From an uncultured Alistipes sp. (GTDB lineage: Bacteria > Bacteroidota > Bacteroidia > Bacteroidales > Rikenellaceae), in NCBI GenBank assembly GCA_900769525.1, contig CAAGGY010000062.1, positions 1 through 14,202 on the forward strand: a stretch of 14,202 nt of DNA, read 5' to 3'. Positions within the stretch are counted from its first letter, which is position 1, and each line of letters begins with the position of its first letter. Below are positions 6,650 through 13,502 of this stretch, one piece after another. The notes under the pieces are model-generated. The model was not told the DNA's origin and made no database searches. It saw nothing but the letters and a program-made list of their open reading frames with translations. Both the position numbers and the translations under genes were made by a program.

Positions 6650-8665
6650 ATGAGAAAATCACTTATAGCGATTAGCGTTGCTATCTCTCTTATGGCTATC
6701 TCCTGCACCAAAGATGCAGGAGTAGCCGAGGGGGAGAAGGCAATGGAGGCAGAAGCAATCCTTGAGCACAAGTTGGTGGGTAACACCATCGATAAGTGTC
6801 AGGAGGGTACTCTGCTTTTGTTCCTCGAGGAGGAGACTATCGCACGCATCGAGAAGGGTGACATTGAGGCGGTGAAGAGCGAGATATTTGTTAATGGCAA
6901 TATTGCGAGCTTCAAGCCAGCATTGGTAACACCTAAGAACGAGAAGCTTGCACGTGAGCTCGGCTTGCATCGTTGGTACACAGTGGAGTTCGACAAGAGT
7001 CTCCCTGTGCGTAAGTTTGCTAAGGAGATTGCTCCAAGCAAGCACATTGCAGCAATCGAGTTCAACACAATGGTGGCGTTGGCATCAGACTTCAAGGTTC
7101 GCCCATTCAACGAGGCTGACCACAACACAACACGTGCCTTAGAGCCTATGTCGTCGTTCAACGACCCTAATGCTAAGTATCAGTGGAACCTCCACAACTC
7201 GGGCGATGAGGCTATTGCAAAGACAGCGCGCAAGGGTGCCGATGTAGGTGTTCTCGATGCTTGGAAGTTGTGCACTGGTTCGCCCGATGTTATTGTGGCA
7301 GTGCTTGACGGCCCTGTGCAGTACACTCACCCCGACCTCGCAGCATCTATGTGGGTGAACGAGGCTGAGCTTAATGGCGTAGAAGGTGTGGATGACGATG
7401 GCAACAAGTATGTCGATGACATCTACGGCTACAACTTCAATACAGCGGGTTACTCTAATGGTGCTATTAGTTGGACTACAGAGGGAGAGTCAGGACATGG
7501 TACACACGTTGCAGGTGTTATCGCTGCGGTGAATAACAATGGCGTTGGCATAAGCTCTATCGCTGGTGGCTCGGGAAATGGCGACGGAGTACGCCTTATG
7601 GGTTGTCAGGTATTCGATGGTAAATACCCAGCAAGCGACCGCGACATGAGTAATGCTTTTATCTATGCTGCCGACAATGGCGCTTGTATTGCACAGTGCT
7701 CATACGCCTATGACCCTACGTCATTCGATAGCGATAATGCCTATATCAATGCAACATCTCTTGAGTATAACGCAATCAAATACTTCGTTAACCCTGAGAA
7801 CTGCAACCACTCTGCAATCGGTCAGAACCTCGTAATCTTCGCTGCTGGCAATGAGACATACTCTAATGCTGGTTATCCTGGAGCCTTGCCAATATGTGTT
7901 TCGGTGACAGCATATGGTCCCGACTACTTGCCAACGGGCTATACCAACTATGGCCGAGGCTGTAACATAGCTGCTCCTGGTGGTGACTACTCGATTGGTG
8001 CGCAGAACGTGTCTAACGCAAGCCAGATTCTCTCGACTTGCATCCGTGACGTGGCGTATGTTGACTACGTGTGGATGGAGGGTACATCTATGGCGTGTCC
8101 TCACGTTTCGGGCGTTGCAGCTTTGGGTATCTCGTATGCCGCAAAGATTGGCAAGAAGTTCAAGGGCGACGACTTCCGCACCCTTCTACTCACTGCCGTA
8201 AACGACATCAACGGCTTGATGATGGAGGGCACTAAGCCATATAATGGCGTTGCTGATGCTGTTAACCTTAAGGACTACTACAAGCGTATGGGTACAGGTG
8301 CACTCGATGCTTGGCGACTCTTTATGTTGATTGAGGGTACACCTTCGGTACAGGTAACTGCGGGTGAGCGTTGCAGCGTTGACCTCAAGGAGTACTTCGG
8401 TGGCTCAGCCACAGACCTCACATACCGCACTATCGAGGTTAGCGACGAGGCACGCGAGGCTCTCGGCATCAAGGGCGACCCTAAGATGGATAAGGGCTTG
8501 CTCGTCATCAAGTGCGACAAGTGCGGCTCGGCAAAGATTACCATCTCGGCTATCGCTGGTGGCGGTCAGCTTGGTGGCGGCAACAACATCGGTGGCACGG
8601 AGATCTCACGTGAGATATCGATCATCTCTCGTGGCGTAAGTTCAACTAATGGAGGATGGTTCTAA
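6650..8665 (+). CDS. Subtilisin-family (S8) serine protease, lipoprotein
   Basis: A 671-aa protease with a lipoprotein signal ending MAISC (Cys19). Residues of about 45-145 form a likely inhibitory prodomain (GTLLLFLEEETIARIEKG onward). The catalytic domain runs about 175-560. Asp220 lies in AVLDGPVQYTHPDL, His283 in GHGTHVAG, oxyanion Asn401 in FAAGNE and Ser480 in EGTSMACPHVSG, so the full triad is present and the enzyme should be active. The usual Asp-Thr/Ser-Gly is Asp-Gly-Pro here. A beta-rich tail from about 565 holds CDKCG (622-625) and a Gly-rich stretch, and ends NGGWF. An acidic DDDGNKYVDD segment (248-257) could bind calcium. It is probably anchored in the outer membrane and cuts proteins outside the cell or in the periplasm. 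The next gene overlaps its stop by one base. The substrate is unknown. Confidence 0.92.
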   Translation: MRKSLIAISVAISLMAISCTKDAGVAEGEKAMEAEAILEHKLVGNTIDKCQEGTLLLFLEEETIARIEKGDIEAVKSEIFVNGNIASFKPALVTPKNEKLARELGLHRWYTVEFDKSLPVRKFAKEIAPSKHIAAIEFNTMVALASDFKVRPFNEADHNTTRALEPMSSFNDPNAKYQWNLHNSGDEAIAKTARKGADVGVLDAWKLCTGSPDVIVAVLDGPVQYTHPDLAASMWVNEAELNGVEGVDDDGNKYVDDIYGYNFNTAGYSNGAISWTTEGESGHGTHVAGVIAAVNNNGVGISSIAGGSGNGDGVRLMGCQVFDGKYPASDRDMSNAFIYAADNGACIAQCSYAYDPTSFDSDNAYINATSLEYNAIKYFVNPENCNHSAIGQNLVIFAAGNETYSNAGYPGALPICVSVTAYGPDYLPTGYTNYGRGCNIAAPGGDYSIGAQNVSNASQILSTCIRDVAYVDYVWMEGTSMACPHVSGVAALGISYAAKIGKKFKGDDFRTLLLTAVNDINGLMMEGTKPYNGVADAVNLKDYYKRMGTGALDAWRLFMLIEGTPSVQVTAGERCSVDLKEYFGGSATDLTYRTIEVSDEAREALGIKGDPKMDKGLLVIKCDKCGSAKITISAIAGGGQLGGGNNIGGTEISREISIISRGVSSTNGGWF

Positions 8666-9129
8666 TGAAGACAAGACTATTTTTATTGGCAGCAGCACTG
8701 CTTGCGGCATTTGTCTGCACAGGCTGCAAAAAGGAGAATGAGGCTCCAGCGGTTGACAACACATCAAAGGTTGTTGGAGAGTGGCACTGCGCCCCTGAGG
8801 GTATGGATGTCGATGTATATGTATCATTCGATACTGCGGGCACATTCGACGAGTACCAGCGCATTGGCGAGGGTCGCTTCCGTCACTACTCAGGCTCCTG
8901 GAGTGTAGATAAGAGCACTCTTAGCGGTATCTATGCCGACGGCACAGAGTGGGCAAGCACATATACCCTCTCGTTCGAGGATAATACTATGACGCTTACA
9001 GCAAATAACGACTCTGCGGAGGCTATTGTCTACACCAAGACCTCGATTCCTGCAAAGGTTAAGGATGAGGCCATCGAGCCACTCGGACCTGAGACATTGA
9101 CACGCTCGGAGGAGAGCCGCTGGTTCTAA
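8665..9129 (+). CDS. Small lipocalin-like lipoprotein
   Basis: A 154-aa lipoprotein. The ATG at 8665 shares its A with the protease stop (TAATG), a typical sign of translational coupling. An in-frame ATG at 8656 would only add MVL. The signal ends FVCTGC (Cys21). From about 35 the chain reads as short alternating strands: KVVGEWHC, VDVYVSFDTAGTFDEY, RFRHYSGSWSVDKSTLSGIY, TYTLSFEDNTMTLTAN. This is the pattern of lipocalin-like small lipoproteins of Bacteroidetes (G-x-W near the start, a beta-barrel that follows). The C-terminus, SRWF, resembles that of the protease before it. It is the last gene of the operon, with the terminator 15 bases after its stop. It could bind a small ligand or assist or inhibit the protease, but nothing in the sequence decides this. 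Confidence 0.78.
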   Translation: MKTRLFLLAAALLAAFVCTGCKKENEAPAVDNTSKVVGEWHCAPEGMDVDVYVSFDTAGTFDEYQRIGEGRFRHYSGSWSVDKSTLSGIYADGTEWASTYTLSFEDNTMTLTANNDSAEAIVYTKTSIPAKVKDEAIEPLGPETLTRSEESRWF

Positions 9130-9144
9130 ATCTCAGACACACAC

Positions 9145-9187
9145 TACTAAAATAGGGCTATTCCCTGCGGATAGCCCTATTTTAGTA
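9145..9187. terminator. Strong bidirectional terminator
   Basis: A perfect 17-bp stem (9145-9161 with 9171-9187) encloses a 9-nt loop, TCCCTGCGG. The stem has an AAAATA/TATTTT base, so a U-rich arm forms in either direction. It sits between the end of the lipoprotein operon and the end of the convergent acidic protein gene. Confidence 0.88.
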
Positions 9188-9201
9188 TTATCTACTCAAG
9201 A

Positions 9202-9513
9202 TTAAAACTCGTCATCAGAGAGCTCGTCAGCTGCATCAGCAAGCTCATCAGCACCCTTGATATCGTCGTCATCGTAGTAGCCATCGTTGTCATCCTCCTG
9301 ACCATCATCGACCTTAACATCAATCTTTACAAGATAGTAAGTATCCTCAGTCTCAAATGGTACAACGTAGAAGAATGAGCCATCTGGCTTGTCGATGCGC
9401 TGCATAATCTCGTTAAATCCATATGGGTATAAAACCTTAATCTGCTCCTGCTGCTCAGCAGTGAGGTTGTGAATGCTTGTTACAATTCGTTTCTTCGTAT
9501 TCTGAGTTGCCAT
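9202..9513 (-). CDS. Conserved acidic hypothetical protein (103 aa)
   Basis: A small cytoplasmic-looking protein with no signal or membrane segment. Residues 1-65 form a folded part (KKRIVTSIHNLTAEQQEQIK, YPYGFNEIMQRI, GSFFYVVPFETEDTYYLVKI), followed by a very acidic tail from about 67 (DDGQEDDNDGYYDDDDIKG) to the end, DELSDDEF. I recognise this arrangement as a conserved Bacteroidales protein of unknown role; I cannot attach a function. The acidic tail is probably disordered and could mimic nucleic acid or bind metal or a basic partner (speculation). It has its own promoter just upstream with a leader of only about a dozen bases. It is divergent from ligA and convergent with the lipoprotein operon. 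Confidence 0.82.
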   Translation of the reverse strand: MATQNTKKRIVTSIHNLTAEQQEQIKVLYPYGFNEIMQRIDKPDGSFFYVVPFETEDTYYLVKIDVKVDDGQEDDNDGYYDDDDIKGADELADAADELSDDEF

Positions 9514-9532
9514 AATTCTGCAAAATTTTCCG

Positions 9533-9563
9533 CAAATGTAGCGACATTTTGATAATGTGCAAG
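9533..9563 (-). promoter_or_regulatory. Promoter of the acidic protein gene, with dyad
   Basis: On the minus strand CTTG (9563-9560), a 19-base spacer and TACATTTG (9540-9533) fit the Bacteroidetes pattern with one mismatch in the -33 box. The spacer contains a perfect inverted repeat, ACATT-TTGAT-AATGT, at 9544-9558. The ATG at 9513 lies about 20 bases downstream. Confidence 0.6.
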
Positions 9564-9599
9564 CATTGGGCCGAAAAAAAATTATTTTTTTGAAAAATA

Positions 9600-9640
9600 T
9601 TCGTACTTACAAACAATTTGTGTAACTTTACAACACAAAT
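9600..9640 (+). promoter_or_regulatory. Probable ligA-dapA promoter with nested palindromes
   Basis: TTCG at 9600-9603, a 19-base spacer and TAACTTTA at 9623-9630 give a moderate match to the -33/-7 pattern. A 12-bp palindrome, TGTAA-CT-TTACA (9621-9632), covers the -7 box. It lies within a wider dyad, ATTTGTGT (9616-9623) and ACACAAAT (9633-9640). A regulator could bind here, although ligA is normally constitutive. Confidence 0.45.
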
Positions 9641-9666
9641 ATACCAATAAGAGAACCTATGTGCCT

Positions 9667-11754
9667 ATGAGCCGCGAACAAGATATAAAGCGTATTGAGG
9701 AGCTTACCCAGCAGCTCGAGTACCATAGCCACAAATACTATGTGGAGAACTCGCCAGAGATCTCTGACTTCGAGTTTGACGCCATGTTGCGAGAGCTTCA
9801 AGACCTCGAAGCTAAGCACCCCGATATGGCAAGTCCCAACTCCCCAACAAAGCGTGTTGGTAGTGACCTGACCTCGGAGTTTGCAAGTGCCGAGCACCGT
9901 TTTCCGATGCTCTCACTATCCAACACCTACTCCATGGAGGAGCTTGGCGAGTGGATAGACCGCATCATTCGTGAGATTGGCGAGGTGGAGTTTGTCGCAG
10001 AGCTTAAGTTCGACGGCACGGCAATATCGCTTAGCTACGAGAATGGCGAGTTGCTCCAGGCCATAACACGTGGCGATGGTCGTCGTGGTGACGACGTGAC
10101 CAACAACGTGCGCACGATACGCTCTGTGCCACTACGACTACGTGGCGAGGGCTACCCTGCACTCTTTGAGATTCGTGGTGAGATTATCATGCCATACGCC
10201 TCATTCGACCGCCTAAACAGTGAGCGTGAGGCCGCTGGCGAGCCACTACTTGCCAACCCTCGCAACGCCGCAGCAGGAACACTCAAGCAGCAGTCATCGC
10301 AGGTAGTAGCACACCGTGGCTTAGACTGCACACTATACAATCTTGCTGGTAACGACCTTAAGTTCGAGACTCACGCCGAGAGTTTGGAGGCGGCACGCAA
10401 CTGGGGATTCAAAGTCTCGGAGCACGCACGATTGTGTCGCACACGTGAGGATATCGAGCGCTTTATCGCCTATTGGGACACAGAGCGCAAGGCTCTACCC
10501 TATGCCACTGATGGCGTGGTAATCAAGGTAAACCGCTATGCCGACCAACGCACGCTCGGCTCAACGGCTAAGGCACCACGCTGGGCTGTGGCCTATAAAT
10601 TTCAGGCCGAGAGAGCCCTCACAAAGATTACAAGTGTAGACTTTCAGGTAGGACGCACAGGAGCGATAACTCCCGTTGCCAACCTTGAGCCAGTACAGCT
10701 CGCAGGTACCATTGTCAAGCGTGCCTCTATTCATAATGCCGACCAAATATCTGCCCTCGACATCCGCCTCGGCGACATGGTCTATGTCGAAAAGGGAGGC
10801 GAGATTATCCCTAAGATTACGGGCGTGGAGATATCTGAGCGAGGGGCCGATAGCAAACCATTTGAGTATATCACACATTGTCCTGAGTGTGGCTCGGAGC
10901 TTGTGCGCCTTGAGGGCGAGGCTAAACACTACTGCCCCAACACATCGGGATGTAAACCTCAGATTATCGGCCGTATTGAGCACTTCGTAAAGCGCAAGGC
11001 GATGGATATCGAAGGTCTTGGTGGCGAGACTATCGAGCTACTATGGGAGAATGGTCTGCTCACTGACATTTCGGATATCTACCACCTAAACCCTATCACC
11101 CTTGCCGCACTTCCACGTCTTGGCGAAAAGTCGGCAGCCAACATCTTGGAGGGTGTGCGAGTATCTAAGAGCGTGCCTTTTGAGCGTGTGCTCTTTGCTC
11201 TCGGAATACGATTTGTTGGCGAGACCACAGCAAAATATCTGGCCACACACTTCCGCACGCTCGACGCCATTGCGGCTGCCACGGCAGAGGAGCTATCGGA
11301 GGCCGAGGAGATAGGCTCAAAAATCGCTGAGTCGATAATTGCCTACTTCGCCGACGAAAGAAATCGTGCCATCATCGAGCGATTGCGCAACGCTGGTCTG
11401 GCGTTCGAGATTGCTGAGAAGCAGCAGGCATCTAACGCTCTTGCGGGCAAGAACATCGTGATATCTGGCAAGTTTGAGGGGCGTTCACGTGACGACATGA
11501 AGGCCTTAGTTGAGGAGCATGGAGGCAAAAACCTCGCAGCAGTATCGGCAAATGTCGACTTCATCGTAGCGGGCGATAATATGGGCCCAGCAAAGCGCCA
11601 AAAGGCCGAAAAGCTCGGCGTAAAGATTCTCACCGAAGCTGAGTTCCTCTCGCTTATTGCAGAGGATAAAACTGCGGCAACCAAGTCGGTACATAGTGAC
11701 GAGGTGGTCGAAGCAAAGATTGAAAGTAACCCTGTGCAGGGAACACTATTTTAG
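9667..11754 (+). CDS. ligA: NAD-dependent DNA ligase LigA
   Basis: Seals 3'-OH/5'-phosphate nicks during replication and repair using NAD+. I start at ATG 9667 (695 aa, close to the usual ~670); a GTG two codons earlier is less likely. Domains in order: NMN-binding Ia region with the Y-H-S-H-K-Y-Y motif (near residues 19-25); adenylation domain with nucleophile Lys114 in ELKFDG; OB domain around 320-395; zinc finger with Cys405, 408, 423 and 429; helix-hairpin-helix repeats around 440-565 (DIEGLGGETIELL, LPRLGEKSAANIL); and BRCT about 592-665 (GKNIVISGKFEGRSRDDMK). All key residues are present, so it should be functional. A tail of about 27 residues after BRCT ends VQGTLF, resembling a sliding-clamp binding motif. 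The gene lies 20 nt before dapA, probably on one transcript. Confidence 0.98.
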   Translation: MSREQDIKRIEELTQQLEYHSHKYYVENSPEISDFEFDAMLRELQDLEAKHPDMASPNSPTKRVGSDLTSEFASAEHRFPMLSLSNTYSMEELGEWIDRIIREIGEVEFVAELKFDGTAISLSYENGELLQAITRGDGRRGDDVTNNVRTIRSVPLRLRGEGYPALFEIRGEIIMPYASFDRLNSEREAAGEPLLANPRNAAAGTLKQQSSQVVAHRGLDCTLYNLAGNDLKFETHAESLEAARNWGFKVSEHARLCRTREDIERFIAYWDTERKALPYATDGVVIKVNRYADQRTLGSTAKAPRWAVAYKFQAERALTKITSVDFQVGRTGAITPVANLEPVQLAGTIVKRASIHNADQISALDIRLGDMVYVEKGGEIIPKITGVEISERGADSKPFEYITHCPECGSELVRLEGEAKHYCPNTSGCKPQIIGRIEHFVKRKAMDIEGLGGETIELLWENGLLTDISDIYHLNPITLAALPRLGEKSAANILEGVRVSKSVPFERVLFALGIRFVGETTAKYLATHFRTLDAIAAATAEELSEAEEIGSKIAESIIAYFADERNRAIIERLRNAGLAFEIAEKQQASNALAGKNIVISGKFEGRSRDDMKALVEEHGGKNLAAVSANVDFIVAGDNMGPAKRQKAEKLGVKILTEAEFLSLIAEDKTAATKSVHSDEVVEAKIESNPVQGTLF

Positions 11755-11774
11755 AACTTAAAACGTAAACGACT

Positions 11775-12662
11775 ATGATACAGAATATGATTAAAGGTGT
11801 GGGCGTTGCCCTGATTACACCGTTTAAGAGCTATGAGGTTGACTACGATGCACTTGGCCGCATGGTAGACTACGTTATCGAGGGTGGTGTCGACTATATA
11901 GTTGCCCTTGGCTCAACTGCCGAGACTGCCACACTATCGCTCGAGGAGCGTGACCGTGTGCTTCGCTATATCGTTGAACGCACAGCAGGGCGTGTGCCAA
12001 TCGTAGCAGGCATGGGTGGCAACGACACAAAGGCTCTTGTCGACCAGCTACGCACATTCAACCTCGCAGACACTGTCGCAATTCTAAGCGTTGTACCATA
12101 CTACAACAAGCCATCGCAGGAGGGTATCTACCGCCACTTTATGGCCGTAGCTGAGGCTTCGCCAGTGCCCGTTATCATCTACAATGTCCCAGGTCGCACG
12201 GGCCTCAATATGACGGCTGAGACCACCCTACGCCTTGCGCACGCTAACAGCAAGATTGTAGCAGTTAAGGAGGCTTGTGGCAACATCGAGCAGATGCAGC
12301 AAATCCTCAACGGTCGTCCAGATGGCTTCCTTGTACTCTCAGGCGACGACGGCCTCACCGTAGAGCTTATAAAGCGAGGTGGTGACGGCGTTATCTCTGT
12401 CGCAGCCAATACATTCCCTGAGAAGTTCTGCGGTTGTATTCACAAGGCTATGGCGGGCAACATTGCTGAGGCCGAGGCCGAGATGAAGGAGATGAACGAG
12501 AGCATCGACCTACTATTCAAGGAGGGTAATCCCGTAGGTGCCAAAGCTATGACAGCAGCCATGGGTATCACATCTTCTGAGGTGCGACTTCCTCTTGTCG
12601 AGGCTACCAACGAGCTTAGCGAGGAGATTAAAACTACTATTCAGAGATACGATTTGCGATAA
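11775..12662 (+). CDS. dapA: 4-hydroxy-tetrahydrodipicolinate synthase DapA
   Basis: Condenses pyruvate with aspartate semialdehyde, the first step of the lysine/diaminopimelate branch, in the cytoplasm; diaminopimelate is needed for the cell wall. The 295-aa length is standard. The Schiff-base Lys165 is in VAVKEACGN, Tyr136 in IIYNVPGRTG, Tyr110 in PYYNKP and Arg141 binds the product side. The pyruvate-site motif usually GTTGE reads GSTAE here (Ser47, Thr48), a conservative change. An in-frame ATG at 11787 would drop four residues and cannot be excluded. It follows ligA by 20 nt without a clear promoter, so coexpression is expected. A close paralogue (N-acetylneuraminate lyase type) is less likely given the motifs. 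Confidence 0.95.
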   Translation: MIQNMIKGVGVALITPFKSYEVDYDALGRMVDYVIEGGVDYIVALGSTAETATLSLEERDRVLRYIVERTAGRVPIVAGMGGNDTKALVDQLRTFNLADTVAILSVVPYYNKPSQEGIYRHFMAVAEASPVPVIIYNVPGRTGLNMTAETTLRLAHANSKIVAVKEACGNIEQMQQILNGRPDGFLVLSGDDGLTVELIKRGGDGVISVAANTFPEKFCGCIHKAMAGNIAEAEAEMKEMNESIDLLFKEGNPVGAKAMTAAMGITSSEVRLPLVEATNELSEEIKTTIQRYDLR

Positions 12663-12669
12663 TCGAGCG

Positions 12670-12685
12670 TTGGTTTGAAAACCAA
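12670..12685 (+). other. Small hairpin between dapA and the next gene
   Basis: TTGGTT pairs with AACCAA around a TGAA loop, 8 bases after the dapA stop and 12 bases before the next ATG. It has no T run and is short, so it is not a convincing terminator. It may stabilise the upstream message or tune expression of the third gene. Confidence 0.35.
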
Positions 12686-12697
12686 AACACTCACACA

Positions 12698-13456
12698 ATG
12701 ATTAAACAACTGCTCGCAACACTGCTTTTAGCCATCGTGCTACCCGTAGCCGCTATGGCTCAGGAGGATAACAACTACAGAACGCCTGACGAGGATGACA
12801 TTCTTCGCCAGACGCTCACACTATCGTCGCCCTACTACTACACCAACCTCATGCTCAAGTATCGCAACGGACAGCAGGAGCTTACGGCCGACGAGTACTT
12901 CTACCTCTACTATGGCTACATCTACGATGAGGGCTACCGTCCATTTGCAAAAAATCGAGCATTGGACGAAATGTTGCTTATAATGACTGGAATCGACACC
13001 GCTCAGCCAATGGTCTCACAACTTGAGGCCCTTATTGAGCGTGGCGTGGAGGCTCTAGACATGGACCCCTTTAACCCCAAAGTACTCAACATATTAGCTT
13101 ATGCTTACGGAGCACTCGACGATCCTGAGCGTGAGCAGATGTACTACAAACACCTTAATGGCATACTCGCAACAATAGAGTCAACAGGCTCGGGCCTCAA
13201 GGAGAACTCCGCAATGCACGTGCTCATGTTCTCGCACGCCTACGACCTCTTGGCCTCGAAGGGATATCAGTATGGTGAGGGTAAGATTATTAGCCGCACC
13301 GTGGAGTTTGTGCCCGTTGTTAAGCGAGCTGGCAACAAGGCCAAAGGCTTCTACTTCGACTATAGTCGAGTATATCGCAACAAGCCCGACGATGTGACTA
13401 TCAAGCGTGACCGCACATGGCAGTTTAACAACCTCAAGCCACAAGAGTATAAATAG
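12698..13456 (+). CDS. Secreted DUF4919-like protein
   Basis: A 252-aa exported protein of unknown function. Signal peptide 1-21 is cut after AAMA (cleavage before Gln22); there is no lipobox. Early motifs SPYYYTNLMLKYRNGQQELT and DEYFYLYYGYIY (about 43-76) are typical of the DUF4919 family of Bacteroidetes. A helical, TPR-like stretch follows at 85-160 (ALDMDPFNPKVLNILAYAYG), then a beta part ending KRDRTWQFNNLKPQEYK. No catalytic motif stands out. It lies 35 nt after dapA on the same strand, probably read through from ligA-dapA, although its role has no obvious link to either. The family call rests on memory of its N-terminal motif and is fairly firm. Confidence 0.8.
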   Translation: MIKQLLATLLLAIVLPVAAMAQEDNNYRTPDEDDILRQTLTLSSPYYYTNLMLKYRNGQQELTADEYFYLYYGYIYDEGYRPFAKNRALDEMLLIMTGIDTAQPMVSQLEALIERGVEALDMDPFNPKVLNILAYAYGALDDPEREQMYYKHLNGILATIESTGSGLKENSAMHVLMFSHAYDLLASKGYQYGEGKIISRTVEFVPVVKRAGNKAKGFYFDYSRVYRNKPDDVTIKRDRTWQFNNLKPQEYK

Positions 13457-13487
13457 TTGAATATTTGGTAATATTTGACTATCTTTG
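13456..13487 (+). promoter_or_regulatory. Promoter before the clostripain-like gene
   Basis: GTTG at 13456-13459, a 20-base spacer and TATCTTTG at 13480-13487 match the Bacteroidetes pattern with one -33 mismatch. The spacer holds a direct repeat AATATTTG at 13460-13467 and 13470-13477, ten bases apart. The ATG at 13503 is close, so the leader is short. Confidence 0.6.
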
Positions 13488-13502
13488 CCGAAATTTTTAG
13501 AG

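Noticed and set aside
6659..7161. Minus-strand frames of 120-128 codons opposite the protease
   Set aside because: Antisense shadows of a gene with clear catalytic motifs; no recognisable product and no spacing that fits an operon.
7721..8104. 127-codon minus-strand frame opposite the protease active-site region
   Set aside because: Arg/His/Cys-rich composition typical of antisense reading, not a real protein.
2148..9129. Polysaccharide utilisation locus
   Set aside because: No SusC/SusD pair, glycoside hydrolase or sensor gene; the enzyme present is a protease.
9661..9666. GTG start for ligA
   Set aside because: ATG at 9667 gives the usual N-terminus (MSREQDIKRIEEL); the GTG adds only two residues.
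10561..10983. 140-codon minus-strand frame opposite ligA
   Set aside because: Shadow of the highly conserved OB and zinc-finger region; no signal or family resemblance.
12670..12685. Terminator after dapA
   Set aside because: The stem is only 6 bp and no U-rich tract follows; listed as a hairpin instead.
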